Assembly (NCBI RefSeq): GCF_019139815.1
Contig: NZ_CP077079.1
Location: 2,728,001-2,792,000 of the forward strand
Source of the DNA: Pseudomonas asgharzadehiana
GTDB lineage: Bacteria > Pseudomonadota > Gammaproteobacteria > Pseudomonadales > Pseudomonadaceae
Reading direction: 5' to 3'
DNA: 64,000 nucleotides
Part shown: one piece after another, positions 42,829 through 51,905 of the stretch
How the letters are laid out: every line of letters starts with the position of its first letter
Position numbering within the stretch: the first letter of the stretch is position 1
Translations under genes and position numbers: made by a program
Notes under the pieces: generated by a model
The model's input: the letters and a program-made list of their open reading frames with translations, nothing else
What the model was told of the DNA's origin: nothing
Database searches by the model: none

Positions 42829-44637
42829 TCACACCTTGTCGGACTCTTCCTCAAGTCTGTCCATTTCAAATAGCCGCGCCAGTTCCGCACGGGCTTCCTG
42901 GGCGGTTTGCATGACTTTGGCCGCGTCGTCGTACACCGCGTGCTGGGCGGCGAGTACTTGCAGGTCGTGGTTCTTGAAGCGGTTGATGCGTGCATCGGCC
43001 TGGGCCTGGCTCAACCCCAGGCCCACCAGGGTGCGGCGGCTCATTTCCAGGCTGGAGTAGAAGGTTTCGCGAACCGGCGAGGCGTCCAGGTCCACCAGGC
43101 GGTGTACGTGCTGGCGGTTACGGGCGCGGGCGATGATCTTCATGTGCGGGTAGAGGTTGCGCACCAGTTCCGCGGTCTTGATGTTGATCTCCGGGTCGTC
43201 CATGGCGATCACAAAGAACTCGGCCTGGTCGACCTTGGCCGCGTGCAGGATCTCGGGGCGTTGCGGGTCACCGTAAAACACCGGCATGCCGCCGAAGCTG
43301 CGGGTCAACTCGATGGTTTCCACCGAGGTATCGAGGGCGATGAACGAGATGTTCTGGGCGCGCAGGATCCGCGCGACGATCTGGCCCATGCGGCCCATGC
43401 CGGCGATCACCACGCGCGGCGCGTCGCTTTCGATGGCGCGATATTCCTCGGGCACTTCCACTGCTTTGACCTTGGGCTTGAACAACTTCGGGCACACCAG
43501 CAACAGCAGCGGCGTGACCGCCATGGACAGGGTAATGGTCAGCACGAGGATGTCGTAGAGGTGGGGTTCGAACAGGCCCTGGTCACGGCCGATCTTGAAC
43601 ACGACAAAGGCGAACTCACCGCCGGCGGCCAGCACTACGCCAAGGCGCAGGGCGCTTTCGCGGTTGAGGTCGCCCACCAGCCGGCCCACGGCATAGAGCA
43701 GCGGCAGCTTGAGGCCGATCAGCAGCAGGGTCAGGCCGATCACCACCAGCGGTGAACTGATCAGCAGGCTGAGGTTGGCGCCCATGCCCACACTGATAAA
43801 GAACAGCCCCAACAGCAGGCCCTTGAACGGTTCGATCTGGGATTCCAGTTCATGGCGGTACTCCGAATCCGCCAGCAGCAGGCCGGCAAGGAAGGCGCCG
43901 AGGGCCATGGACACTCCCACCAGCTCCATCAGCCAGGCCGTCCCGATCACCACCAGCAAGGCGGTGGCCGTGGACACTTCCCGCAGCCCGGTCTTGGCGA
44001 CGATGCGAAACACCGGGCGCAGCAGGTAACGCCCGCCGATGATCACCACGGCGATGCTGCCGAGGATCTGTAGCACGTGCTGCACGCCTTCGGCTTCGGT
44101 GGTGGGGTGATCACTGCCGGCCAGCAGCGGCACCATGGCGATCAGCGGGATCGCGGCGATGTCCTGAAACAGCAGAATCGCAAAGGCCAGCCGGCCGTGG
44201 GGCTGGTTCAGCTCCTTGCGCTCGGCCAGGCTTTGCAGGCCAAACGCCGTGGACGACAGCGCCAGGCCCAGGCCCAGCACGATGGCGCTGTTCCAGGCCT
44301 GGCCAAATACCCAAAGCGCCACCGCACCCATCACCACCCCGGTCAACAGCACCTGGGCCAGGCCGACACCGAACACCGCCTTGCGCATCACCCATAAACG
44401 CTTGGGCGACAGCTCCAGGCCGATGATGAACAGCAGCAACACCACCCCCAGCTCAGAGAACTGCGCGACACTTTGCGGGTTGCCGATCAGGCCCAGTACC
44501 GAGGGGCCGATGATCACACCGGCGAACAGATAACCGAGCACCGCGCCCAGTTGCAGGCGCTTGGCCAGCGGCACGGTGAGCACAGCGGCGAGCAGGAACA
44601 CCACCGCTGCTTGTAACAGGTTGCCTTCATGGGGCAT
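42829..44637 (-). CDS. KefB/KefC-type potassium:proton antiporter (CPA2) with TrkA-N domain
   Basis: 602 residues. The membrane part (about 1-380, 12-13 helices) is a CPA2 exchanger with LGYLFAGVIIGPSVLG, the paired LQDIAAIPL-type segment and GGEFAFVVF. The cytosolic RCK/TrkA-N domain (about 400-520) has the dinucleotide motif VVIAGMGRMGQIVARIL and GDPQRPEILHAAKVDQAEFF. KefC-type proteins release K+ when electrophiles deplete glutathione; no KefF/KefG ancillary gene is adjacent. Start at 44637 has GGAG at 7 nt. Confidence 0.88.
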   Translation of the reverse strand: MPHEGNLLQAAVVFLLAAVLTVPLAKRLQLGAVLGYLFAGVIIGPSVLGLIGNPQSVAQFSELGVVLLLFIIGLELSPKRLWVMRKAVFGVGLAQVLLTGVVMGAVALWVFGQAWNSAIVLGLGLALSSTAFGLQSLAERKELNQPHGRLAFAILLFQDIAAIPLIAMVPLLAGSDHPTTEAEGVQHVLQILGSIAVVIIGGRYLLRPVFRIVAKTGLREVSTATALLVVIGTAWLMELVGVSMALGAFLAGLLLADSEYRHELESQIEPFKGLLLGLFFISVGMGANLSLLISSPLVVIGLTLLLIGLKLPLLYAVGRLVGDLNRESALRLGVVLAAGGEFAFVVFKIGRDQGLFEPHLYDILVLTITLSMAVTPLLLLVCPKLFKPKVKAVEVPEEYRAIESDAPRVVIAGMGRMGQIVARILRAQNISFIALDTSVETIELTRSFGGMPVFYGDPQRPEILHAAKVDQAEFFVIAMDDPEINIKTAELVRNLYPHMKIIARARNRQHVHRLVDLDASPVRETFYSSLEMSRRTLVGLGLSQAQADARINRFKNHDLQVLAAQHAVYDDAAKVMQTAQEARAELARLFEMDRLEEESDKV

Positions 44638-44866
44638 TGCGAACTCCAGGATCTTTAAAGCCAATCAACAGGTGCGTATTAGAGCGCTTTTTACATTTCG
44701 AAAATTGTGTTTTTGCGGCATGTCGGGGGATGCCTCGCCATTTCTATGGGCTGATGGCGCTTATTGAGCCTCTTCAGGCGCCAGGACCCGCGCCGGTCAG
44801 GATTCACCGTCCTGTCGCTCACCCTTTGTTACTATCGCTGCCCCCGTCACCAGGAGTCACCGCCCC

Positions 44867-46417
44867 ATGCAACGCCAGTGGGATGAAATGCACCGCACCC
44901 GCAAACCCACGTTCGTACTGTGTGGCGAGCCCCGGGGCGATGTGCTCAATCTCTATGTCCATGGTTATTCGGCGTTCTTCAATCGCCAGCAACTGGGCAA
45001 TTTCAAGGCGCAACTGGCGAGTATCGAAGGCTCCACCAACCTGATGCTGTTCTGGCCGGCGGGGCACTTTCTGGAAAACCTGTTTGCGCCCTTCAAGGAG
45101 GTGATCGCCGCGATGCTCGGCGGCGGCGTGGGCGCAGCCACCGTGGGGGTGGGCAAGGCGATCGCGTATTTTCTTGATCACTACAAAAGTGTCGAGGCTC
45201 GGGTGGACGAGGTGGCCGGCAGCTTACTGCCGGAACTGGCCGCCTACCTGCACGGTGAGTCGCTGCAGGTGCGGCGCATCAACCTGATCGGCCATTCCCT
45301 GGGCGCGCGGATTCTGGTCAAGAGCCTGCTGGCCAGCCCCGAAACCGCACGGGAGCTGCCGTTGGACAACCTGCTGCTGATGGGCGGGGCGATTTGTACG
45401 TCGAGCCCTTGGGATGAAGTGGCGGCACCGCTCAAGGGGCGGGTGATCAACTGCCATTCCAGCAAGGATTGGGCCCTGGCCCTGAAACCCGATACCGAGC
45501 GCTGTATAGGCCGTTATGCCATCCCGCTGACGCCGGCGCTGAAGACCAAGGTCAGCAATGTGCATTTGGCCAGCTTCGACCACGCCGCCTACTGGCCGCA
45601 GTTGCAAACGGTGGTGCAGTACACCGACCTGTTGCAGGAGCGGCGCGGCCTGATCCGCTCCGACCAGCGCAGCGCCGAGGTGCGTTTTGCCGAGGAGGAC
45701 GCAGACTTGTTCCCGGCCCTGGTGCGGGCGCGGCCGGAGGAACTGAAGTTCCTGGCCGAGTTGATGGCGCAAAAACGCAGCGCGTCGATTGATGCCGGCG
45801 TGCGCGAGCCGCTCAAGTTGGCCATCGAGTTACAGCGCATGGGCGGTGACAGCTTTATGAACCTGGCCCGTGGCCATGGCGTGGGTTATCGCCAGATCGC
45901 CGAAGCCGTGGCGCGACGCCTGGGCATCAGGTTTGAGCAGCCGCTTGACAGTGTGGTGCTGGCAGACATTGAAGCTCAGGTGGCCGAAACACTCATCGAG
46001 CAGTACAAGGACAAGCTCAGCAACGCCGATCGGCAGGTATTCGACGCCGAGCTCCGGGCCGCCGCGCAAAAAGAGCAGGGCGTGTTCCATCGCATCGACG
46101 TGAGCCGTACGGCCACTACCGCGTTGAGCGGTACGGCATTGGCCGGGTTGACCGGGTTTATCCTGCGCCGGGGCGCGGCCACGGCTATTCCAGTGGTGGG
46201 CCAGGCGTTGGCGGCGGCCATGCTGTTGGTGAGCGGTGTACGGGCGTTTTCCGGCCCGGCCTATTCGATCACTACCCTGGCGGTGCTGGTGATCGGGGTG
46301 ATTCGCCAGCGCATGGAGCGTGAAGCGCTGAACCAGGAGATGGACTTGGTGGTGCAGGTGGTGGAGGCGTTTGACTTGCCCCGTGACACGGTGATGCGCA
46401 CGGTTGCATCCGACTGA
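44867..46417 (+). CDS. Fusion of DUF726-like alpha/beta hydrolase and YaaW-like domain
   Basis: 516 residues. The N-terminal half (about 20-270) is an alpha/beta hydrolase: LNLYVHGYSAFF, then INLIGHSLGARILVKSLL with nucleophile Ser144, and VNCHSSKDW-like strand VINCHSSKDWALA, as in DUF726 proteins; the likely His is in ASFDHAAYW. A hydrophobic stretch near 80-105 may be amphitropic. The second half (about 290-400, LKFLAELMAQKR, LQRMGGDSFMNLARGHGVGY, RQIAEAVARRLGI) resembles YaaW. The C-terminus has a long Ala/Gly-rich hydrophobic segment (about 412-460). The combination suggests a membrane-associated lipase-like enzyme with a regulatory domain; function unknown. AGGAG supports the start. Confidence 0.65.
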   Translation: MQRQWDEMHRTRKPTFVLCGEPRGDVLNLYVHGYSAFFNRQQLGNFKAQLASIEGSTNLMLFWPAGHFLENLFAPFKEVIAAMLGGGVGAATVGVGKAIAYFLDHYKSVEARVDEVAGSLLPELAAYLHGESLQVRRINLIGHSLGARILVKSLLASPETARELPLDNLLLMGGAICTSSPWDEVAAPLKGRVINCHSSKDWALALKPDTERCIGRYAIPLTPALKTKVSNVHLASFDHAAYWPQLQTVVQYTDLLQERRGLIRSDQRSAEVRFAEEDADLFPALVRARPEELKFLAELMAQKRSASIDAGVREPLKLAIELQRMGGDSFMNLARGHGVGYRQIAEAVARRLGIRFEQPLDSVVLADIEAQVAETLIEQYKDKLSNADRQVFDAELRAAAQKEQGVFHRIDVSRTATTALSGTALAGLTGFILRRGAATAIPVVGQALAAAMLLVSGVRAFSGPAYSITTLAVLVIGVIRQRMEREALNQEMDLVVQVVEAFDLPRDTVMRTVASD

Positions 46418-46458
46418 TAAGCTGCGCGCCTGTTTAGTGTGTTTGCCTGGGATACCGC

Positions 46459-47778
46459 GTGAAATTCAGCCTGCCGAAAATCGCTACCGCCCCGTTCTGC
46501 CCGCCGGAAGTGGCCGGTTCTGTCGCCGTCGACCCCAAGGCTTCGTTCTTCAAGCGCATCCTCATGTTTGCGGGCCCCGGCCTGCTGGTGTCCATCGGCT
46601 ATATGGACCCCGGCAACTGGGCCACCGCTATCGAAGCCGGCTCGCGCTACGGCTACAGCCTGTTGTTTGTGGTACTGCTCGCCAGCTTGGCGGGGATGGC
46701 GGTGCAGTGCCTGTGCTCGCGGCTGGGCATCGCCACCGGCAAGGACTTGGCGCAACTGTGCCGCGAGCGCTACAGCAAGCGCTCGGCCCGCACCCAATGG
46801 GCGCTGGCGGAGATCTCCATCATTGCCACCGACCTGGCCGAAGTGCTCGGTTGCGCCCTGGCGTTTCACCTGCTGCTGGGGGTTTCGCTGACCACCGGCA
46901 TTGTGATCACGGCGTTCGATACGTTGTTGGTGCTGGCCCTGCAAAACCGCGGTTTTCGTCGCCTGGAAGCGATCATGCTGGCGTTGGTGGCAACCATCGG
47001 CGTGTGTTTTTTTATTGAACTGGCGTTGATCAAGCCTTACTGGCCCGACGTGTTCAGCGGCTTCGCGCCGTCGCTGTCAGCCATCAGCGATGCCGCACCG
47101 CTGTACCTGGCCATCGGTATCCTGGGTGCCACGGTGATGCCCCATAACCTCTATTTGCACAGCTCGGTGGTGCAGACCCGCCTGATCGGCAAAGACCTGG
47201 CCAGCAAACAGGACGCGGTCAAACTGGCGCGTATCGACACCATCGGCTCCCTGGCCTTGGCCTTGTTGGTCAACGCCGCGATCCTGGTACTGGCCGCCGC
47301 TGCTTTCCACAAGACCGGGCATACCGACGTGGTGGAAATCCAGGACGCCTACCACCTGCTTGACCCCTTGGTAGGAGGGGCATTTGCCAGCATCCTGTTC
47401 GGTATCGCCTTGCTGGCGTCCGGGCAAAGCTCGACGTTTACCGGCACCATCGCCGGGCAAGTGATCATGGAAGGCTACCTGAACCTGCGCATTCCCTGCT
47501 GGCAACGCCGCCTGATCACCCGTGGGCTGGCGCTGATCCCGGCATTTCTGGGCGTGTGGCTGATGGGCGATGACGCGATCGGCAAGTTGCTGATCCTGAG
47601 CCAGGTGGTGCTCAGCCTGCAGTTGCCGTTTGCCCTGTACCCGCTGATCCGCATGACCGGCGACAAACAGCTGATGGGCGCGTTCGTCAATCGGCTTCCT
47701 ACCAAGGCGTTGGTGTGGTTGCTGTTTGCGGTGATCAGTGGGGCGAATGGGTGGTTGATAGGGCAGTGGCTGTTCTGA
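46459..47778 (+). CDS. mntH: Nramp-family Mn2+/divalent metal transporter (MntH)
   Basis: 439 residues, 11 predicted membrane helices. Nramp signature motifs are intact: DPGNWATAIEAGSRYGYSLL in TM1 and MPHNLYLHSSVVQTR in TM6, supplying the metal-binding Asp, Asn and Met. The start is GTG at 46459; no closer ATG keeps TM1. Proton-coupled Mn2+ (or Fe2+) uptake across the inner membrane is the family role. I see no obvious MntR or Fur site in the 41-bp gap upstream, so it may read through from the hydrolase gene. Confidence 0.92.
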   Translation: MKFSLPKIATAPFCPPEVAGSVAVDPKASFFKRILMFAGPGLLVSIGYMDPGNWATAIEAGSRYGYSLLFVVLLASLAGMAVQCLCSRLGIATGKDLAQLCRERYSKRSARTQWALAEISIIATDLAEVLGCALAFHLLLGVSLTTGIVITAFDTLLVLALQNRGFRRLEAIMLALVATIGVCFFIELALIKPYWPDVFSGFAPSLSAISDAAPLYLAIGILGATVMPHNLYLHSSVVQTRLIGKDLASKQDAVKLARIDTIGSLALALLVNAAILVLAAAAFHKTGHTDVVEIQDAYHLLDPLVGGAFASILFGIALLASGQSSTFTGTIAGQVIMEGYLNLRIPCWQRRLITRGLALIPAFLGVWLMGDDAIGKLLILSQVVLSLQLPFALYPLIRMTGDKQLMGAFVNRLPTKALVWLLFAVISGANGWLIGQWLF

Positions 47779-47893
47779 TCGAACAGTGGGGCCTCACGGA
47801 TTTGGTAGTTTGACCGAGTGTTTTTGCTTCACCCCAGGGCACGGTCATCAGGTGGCTTGCGCCCTGTTTTGGCCAGGCGACGATGAGATTCGC

Positions 47894-48826
47894 TTACCGA
47901 TCCCAATACGGGACCGTCCCAAAACACGCCACAAAGTAGTCAATCACGGTCCTGACCTTCAGCGACAAGCGCCGGCTCCCCGGCCACAACGCCGCGATCT
48001 GCTGCGGCTCCAGCGTGGTTGCCACCTGATAGTCGGTCAGTACCGCTTGCAAGGTGCCGGCACGCAGGCTGTCACCGATCAGCCAGGATGGAAACACCAC
48101 CAGGCCCAGACCCTGTTCGGCGGCGTGGGTGAGGGTGTCGGCATGGTTACCGGTGATCGGGCCTGTGACGCTGTAAGGCGTCCAGTTGCCCTGGTCGCGG
48201 CGCAAGAACCAGCGCTCCTGGCCGTTGACGCCTTTGTAGGCCAGGCATTGATGGTTGGCCAGTTCGTCTGGGTGCGTGGGCGTGCCATGTTTTGCCAGGT
48301 AGGCGGGGCTGGCGGCGATGCGGAAACGCTGGGGCGCAAAAATACGCGCCTGCATGCTGGAATCATTGAGCACGCCGATGCGAAATAGCAGGTCGGTGCC
48401 GTCTTGCAACGGGTCGACGAAGGTGTCGGTTTGCTGGATATCCAGTTGCAGCTTCGGGTAGCGCCGACACAACTCGCCCAGCCAGGGCGAAAGATGGCGC
48501 TGGCCGAACACCATCGGCGCGTTGATGCGCACCAGCCCACTGGGTTCGCTGTCCTGTTCCTGCAACGCCTGGCTGGCGGCTTCCAGCTGTTCGAGCATCA
48601 AGCGTGCATGCCGCCCCAGTAAGCGCCCGGCTTCGGTGGGGCTGACGGCGCGGGTATGGCGATAGAGCAATTGCTGGCCGACGGCGTGTTCCATGAGTTG
48701 GATTTGCCGCGAAATCGAGGAGGGCGCCAGGCCCTCGCGGCGCGCCACTTCGGAAAAACTGCCGTGGTCCAACACCGCGACGAATAGGCGCAGCGCCTTG
48801 AAACTCAATTCATTCAAACCCTGCAT
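47894..48826 (-). CDS. LysR-type transcriptional regulator
   Basis: 310 residues: winged helix at 1-65 (LNELSFKALRLFVAVLDHGS, EVARREGLAPSSISRQIQLM) and a LysR substrate-binding domain (about 90-300, SGLVRINAPMVFGQRHLSPW, PWLGELCRRYPKLQLDIQQT). It belongs to the large group resembling DmlR/AaeR-type regulators. It is divergent from the YdcZ transporter pair 118 bp away, which is its most likely target. Confidence 0.88.
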   Translation of the reverse strand: MQGLNELSFKALRLFVAVLDHGSFSEVARREGLAPSSISRQIQLMEHAVGQQLLYRHTRAVSPTEAGRLLGRHARLMLEQLEAASQALQEQDSEPSGLVRINAPMVFGQRHLSPWLGELCRRYPKLQLDIQQTDTFVDPLQDGTDLLFRIGVLNDSSMQARIFAPQRFRIAASPAYLAKHGTPTHPDELANHQCLAYKGVNGQERWFLRRDQGNWTPYSVTGPITGNHADTLTHAAEQGLGLVVFPSWLIGDSLRAGTLQAVLTDYQVATTLEPQQIAALWPGSRRLSLKVRTVIDYFVACFGTVPYWDR

Positions 48827-48944
48827 CGTGGCTCCAGGCTGTGCGTTTTACGCAAAGGTGTTGTCGGCATGCTCCCATTTATCGCACAGGACCACCACCG
48901 GATAATGCGCGCCATCCAATTCTTTGTTGAAGCGCAGGTGATGT

Positions 48945-49433
48945 ATGCGAGCCAGTTCTGTCGAGGGTGTGGCGCAAGCCGCGCCAAAAAATAACCTTCT
49001 GCGGTTGTTGTTACTGCCGCTGGTGATCCTGGCGGGCATGGGCTTGTCGGTCGAGGCCGGTTTGCTCGGGCCGCTGGGGGAGCAAGTGGGGCATTTGTGG
49101 GCAACCTTGAGCATCTTTGGCGTGGGCTCGGCGATTCTGGTCTTGCTGCTGCTGTTCAGCGGCCCGCAAAAAGGCCCGGCGCTCACTGAGCTGCCACGCT
49201 GGCAACTGATCGGCGGCTTGCTGGGGCCGATTTACGTGGTGGTGCTGACCCTGGCTACGCCGCACATCGGTATCGCCATGACCATGATCGCGATTCTGTC
49301 GGGGCAGGTGGGCAAGAGTGTGTTGATCGACCACTTCGGCTGGTTCGGCGCGGCGCGCAAGCGCGTCAACGGCGAGCGGTGGATTGCGCTGGCGTTGATT
49401 GTGGCGGCACTGGTTTTGATTGCACGAGGGTAA
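48945..49433 (+). CDS. DMT-family YdcZ-type (DUF606) half-transporter, first subunit
   Basis: 162 residues with five predicted membrane helices (LLLLPLVILAGMGLSVEAGL, LWATLSIFGVGSAILVLLLL, WQLIGGLLGPIYVVVLTLAT). The short length and the GPIYVVVLTLA...IGIAMTMIAILSGQVGKS pattern fit YdcZ/DUF606 proteins, small members of the drug/metabolite transporter superfamily. It lies 4 bp before a paralogous gene; such pairs probably act as heterodimers. Substrate unknown. Confidence 0.75.
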   Translation: MRASSVEGVAQAAPKNNLLRLLLLPLVILAGMGLSVEAGLLGPLGEQVGHLWATLSIFGVGSAILVLLLLFSGPQKGPALTELPRWQLIGGLLGPIYVVVLTLATPHIGIAMTMIAILSGQVGKSVLIDHFGWFGAARKRVNGERWIALALIVAALVLIARG

Positions 49434-49437
49434 GCGG

Positions 49438-49890
49438 ATGAATCTGATGATGTTATTGGTCGTGGTGGTGGCCGCCGGCGCGGTATTGAGCGTGCAAGCG
49501 GCCATCAACGGTCGCTTGGGCCAGACGGTCGGCGTGCTGCGCAGCAGCCTGGTGACCTTTGCGGTCGGCGCGCTGGTCACGGCGCTGTTGATTTTCTTCT
49601 TTGAACCGGCACAGGCAGTGAGTTTGCTCGACGTACCGAAATGGCAGCTGACGGGCGCGCTGTTTGGCGTGGTGTACATGATGGTGATGGTCGGTGCGGT
49701 GCCGGTGGTCGGTGCGGCGGTGGCGACCGTGGCAGTGATCACGGGGCAGTTGGCCATGGGCATGTTGATCGATAACTTCGGCTGGCTGGGCAATCCTGCC
49801 ATCGAACTGTCCGGCAGCCGGTTGTTGGCGATGGCGTGCCTGGCGCTGGCGCTGGTGTTCATGTACCGCAGCAACACGCGCACCGACTGA
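49438..49890 (+). CDS. DMT-family YdcZ-type (DUF606) half-transporter, second subunit
   Basis: 150 residues, five membrane helices (MLLVVVVAAGAVLSVQAAIN, GRLGQTVGVLRSSLVTFAVG, GALFGVVYMMVMVGAVPVVG). It is a paralogue of the preceding gene: WQLTGALFGVVYMMVMVGAV aligns with WQLIGGLLGPIYVVVLTLAT, and GQLAMGMLIDNFGWLG with GQVGKSVLIDHFGWFG. The start at 49438 follows a GGTAAGCGG segment 4 bp after the first gene's stop. Confidence 0.78.
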   Translation: MNLMMLLVVVVAAGAVLSVQAAINGRLGQTVGVLRSSLVTFAVGALVTALLIFFFEPAQAVSLLDVPKWQLTGALFGVVYMMVMVGAVPVVGAAVATVAVITGQLAMGMLIDNFGWLGNPAIELSGSRLLAMACLALALVFMYRSNTRTD

Positions 49891-49979
49891 TGGTTTGAAC
49901 GATCGGCGTGGGCCCGCAGTCATTGCTTAAGGTGCCGGCGCTCGCCGCACCGGGACGACCATGAAAGAGGAGTCTGAAC

Positions 49980-50150
49980 ATGCCAGATCAAACCTGTGCC
50001 TGCCCACACTGCAAATGCGTGCTGGGCGCCGACGCGGTCATGAAAGACGGTAAGGGTTATTGCTGCCAGGGCTGTGCGCAACACCATGCCCATGGCGAGC
50101 CTTGTGCTTCGGCCACGGGCTGCGAGTGCGCCAAGTCGGCTCATGGCTGA
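49980..50150 (+). CDS. Bacterial metallothionein
   Basis: 56 residues with ten cysteines arranged as TCACPHCKC ... YCCQGCAQHHAHGEPC ... GCECAKSAHG, plus several histidines. This is the layout of Pseudomonas/SmtA-like metallothioneins, which bind Zn2+ or Cd2+ in one cluster and hold a zinc-finger-like fold. GAGGAG lies 8 nt upstream. It is followed by a REP-like hairpin and faces a leftward gene pair. No SmtB-type regulator is adjacent. Confidence 0.88.
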   Translation: MPDQTCACPHCKCVLGADAVMKDGKGYCCQGCAQHHAHGEPCASATGCECAKSAHG

Positions 50151-50160
50151 AAGCCAAAAC

Positions 50161-50188
50161 CGTGTGGGGGCGTATGTGCTCCCACACG
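50161..50188. repeat. REP-like hairpin between convergent genes
   Basis: CGTGTGGGGGC and GCTCCCACACG form an 11-bp stem (one mismatch) with a 6-nt loop. The GTGGG...CCCAC core matches Pseudomonas REP elements; lying between two gene ends it may also act as a bidirectional terminator. Confidence 0.6.
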
Positions 50189-50202
50189 TTAGTGTGCCGC
50201 GG

Positions 50203-50475
50203 CTATTGGGTTTCCAGCTCAAGCCTCAGGCTGTGGTCCGACAGGCGTTGACGATCCTTGACGACCCCGCTGGTGCGACGGCCTTCGAGCGCAAACACCA
50301 CGGTCTGCGCATCGTGCAAGTCTTCCGGCAACGGCTGGAACACCTTGACCACCAGCCAGCCGGGTCGTCGTTGCACGCTCACCTGGCATTCGACGTGCTT
50401 GGCCAATGGCCCAAACAGCGTGTCCTGGGTGTAGTCAATGCGCGCCTTGCCATTGAACAGTGCGGGTAAATTCAT
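50203..50475 (-). CDS. Small protein of unknown function
   Basis: 90 residues beginning MNLPALFNGKARIDYTQDTL and ending LSDHSLRLELETQ, no signal peptide or membrane segment, one Cys. Beta-rich composition (WLVVKVFQPL, TVVFALEGRRTSG). Start 50475 is supported by GGAG 8 nt upstream. It follows the next gene (50492-50734) by 16 bp on the same strand, so the two form an operon. I do not recognise it. Confidence 0.55.
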   Translation of the reverse strand: MNLPALFNGKARIDYTQDTLFGPLAKHVECQVSVQRRPGWLVVKVFQPLPEDLHDAQTVVFALEGRRTSGVVKDRQRLSDHSLRLELETQ

Positions 50476-50491
50476 GCTGTTTTCTCCTTGA

Positions 50492-50734
50492 TCACGCCTG
50501 GGCGCGCGCGTCCGAGCGGCGCCATTGCACGTTGGTGATGCCGAACTTTTCGGCCTGCTCCCGGCTGGTCTTCTTGACCTGCTCGCGAGCGAAGCGGCCG
50601 ATACGCCCCACGCCGGCGTCGCAGCTCGCCCAATGCCAGGCTTCCAAGGCATCGAGCTTTTCCAGCCGGATAATGAATGACTTGGCTTCGCCATGAAGGG
50701 TGTAGTCGATTACAAACAGTTTTGCGTTATTCAT
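50492..50734 (-). CDS. Small conserved Pseudomonas protein (DUF6555-like)
   Basis: 80 residues (MNNAKLFVIDYTLHGEAKSF ... AWHWASCDAGVGRIGRFARE ... KFGITNVQWRRSD). The AWHWASCDAGVGRI block is familiar from short cytosolic Pseudomonas proteins grouped, I believe, as DUF6555; function unknown. First gene of a two-gene leftward operon, divergent from the AraC-type gene. Confidence 0.65.
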   Translation of the reverse strand: MNNAKLFVIDYTLHGEAKSFIIRLEKLDALEAWHWASCDAGVGRIGRFAREQVKKTSREQAEKFGITNVQWRRSDARAQA

Positions 50735-50817
50735 TGGTCCATCAATCCTGTGGTGTAAACAAGTGATCCCCGGGGCCTGTAAAAATTCACTCGGATTGTC
50801 GAGCGGTCATCATTACC

Positions 50818-51615
50818 ATGGTGGCCTGTCCCTCCAATGATGTGCGCCCTATGGCCCTGGCTGCGCCCCCCGATTTGAGTGATCACGCCGTCCCCGTGCA
50901 ACCTTTGGCGCGAACCTATCCGCGTGGTTTGTATGTGGAGCGCCACAGCCACGACTGGGGCCAATTGCTGTATGCCATGAGCGGGGTGATGTGGGTCGAG
51001 ACACCTCGCGAAGCCCTGGTGGTGCCACCCCAGCGCGCGGTATGGCTGCCGCCGGGGGTGGAGCATGGGATTCGCGTGGTCTCGGACCTGCAGATGCGCA
51101 ATATCTACCTGCGCCCGGCCCTGGCGACGACGCTGGACAGCCAGGTGCAAGTGATCGAGGTGGGTGGGTTGCTGCGCGAGCTGATCGTCACGCTGGTGGA
51201 GGAGGGGGACGGCGACGATGCGACGTACTACGACGCGGTGGTCGGCCTGGCCCTGTTGGCGTTGCAACGGGCGCGGCGTTCACAGATCCGCATCGCCATG
51301 CCGCCGGACACCGACCGTCGTCTGGTCAGTGCATGCCAGGCGGTCATGGCCGCGCCGTCCCTGGATATCCCGTTCGAACAGCACGCCGAAACGGCCGGTG
51401 CCAGCGTGCGCACCTTGGCGCGGCTGTTTCAGAGCCACCTGGGCATGGGGTTCGCCGAATGGCGCCGCCAGGTGCAACTGGCCACGGCGGCGGCCGAGTT
51501 GATCCAGGGCCGGCCGGTCAACGGTATTGCCCGCTCCCTGGGCTATTCACCGAGCAGTTTCAGCGACATGTTCCGCCGTGAACTGGGTGTTGCGCCTTCG
51601 CAGTACACCGGCTGA
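50818..51615 (+). CDS. AraC-family regulator with cupin sensor domain
   Basis: 265 residues: N-terminal cupin (about 35-110, YVERHSHDWGQLLYAMSGVM, PPQRAVWLPPGVEHGI) and C-terminal AraC double helix-turn-helix (about 165-265, EQHAETAGASVRTLARLFQS, IARSLGYSPSSFSDMFRREL). This form often controls an adjacent efflux or reductase gene. It is 88 bp upstream of a XapX protein and a quinone reductase on the same strand. A second in-frame ATG at 50851 is an alternative start. Confidence 0.85.
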   Translation: MVACPSNDVRPMALAAPPDLSDHAVPVQPLARTYPRGLYVERHSHDWGQLLYAMSGVMWVETPREALVVPPQRAVWLPPGVEHGIRVVSDLQMRNIYLRPALATTLDSQVQVIEVGGLLRELIVTLVEEGDGDDATYYDAVVGLALLALQRARRSQIRIAMPPDTDRRLVSACQAVMAAPSLDIPFEQHAETAGASVRTLARLFQSHLGMGFAEWRRQVQLATAAAELIQGRPVNGIARSLGYSPSSFSDMFRRELGVAPSQYTG

Positions 51616-51703
51616 GGTTTGGCCGAAAGGCTGAAGCAGTTGGCCGATGGCGATACGCGGGGCTGCTTAGACTAAGCCCATCCACCCACACGGCGTTGCC
51701 CCC

Positions 51704-51877
51704 ATGAATTACCTGATTTCCCTCGCCATCGGCCTGTTGGTCGGCGTGATCTACGGTGCCCTGGATTTCCGCTCACCCGCACCGCCCGCCATCGCCCTGG
51801 TGGGCCTGACGGGCATGCTGCTCGGCGAAAAACTGTGGCCCATGGGGCGGCAGCTGGTCAGCGGTTGGTTGTCTTGA
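51704..51877 (+). CDS. XapX-domain small membrane protein
   Basis: 57 residues with two membrane segments (LISLAIGLLVGVIYGAL and PPAIALVGLTGMLLGEKLWP). The pattern GLLVGVIYGALDFRSPAPPA is that of XapX/DUF1427 proteins, named for a Xanthobacter and E. coli xanthosine-linked gene; the role is unknown. It lies 28 bp before a quinone-oxidoreductase-like gene, probably in one transcript. Confidence 0.8.
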   Translation: MNYLISLAIGLLVGVIYGALDFRSPAPPAIALVGLTGMLLGEKLWPMGRQLVSGWLS

Positions 51878-51905
51878 CTCCTTTTTCCTGCGATGGATGT
51901 TGCCC

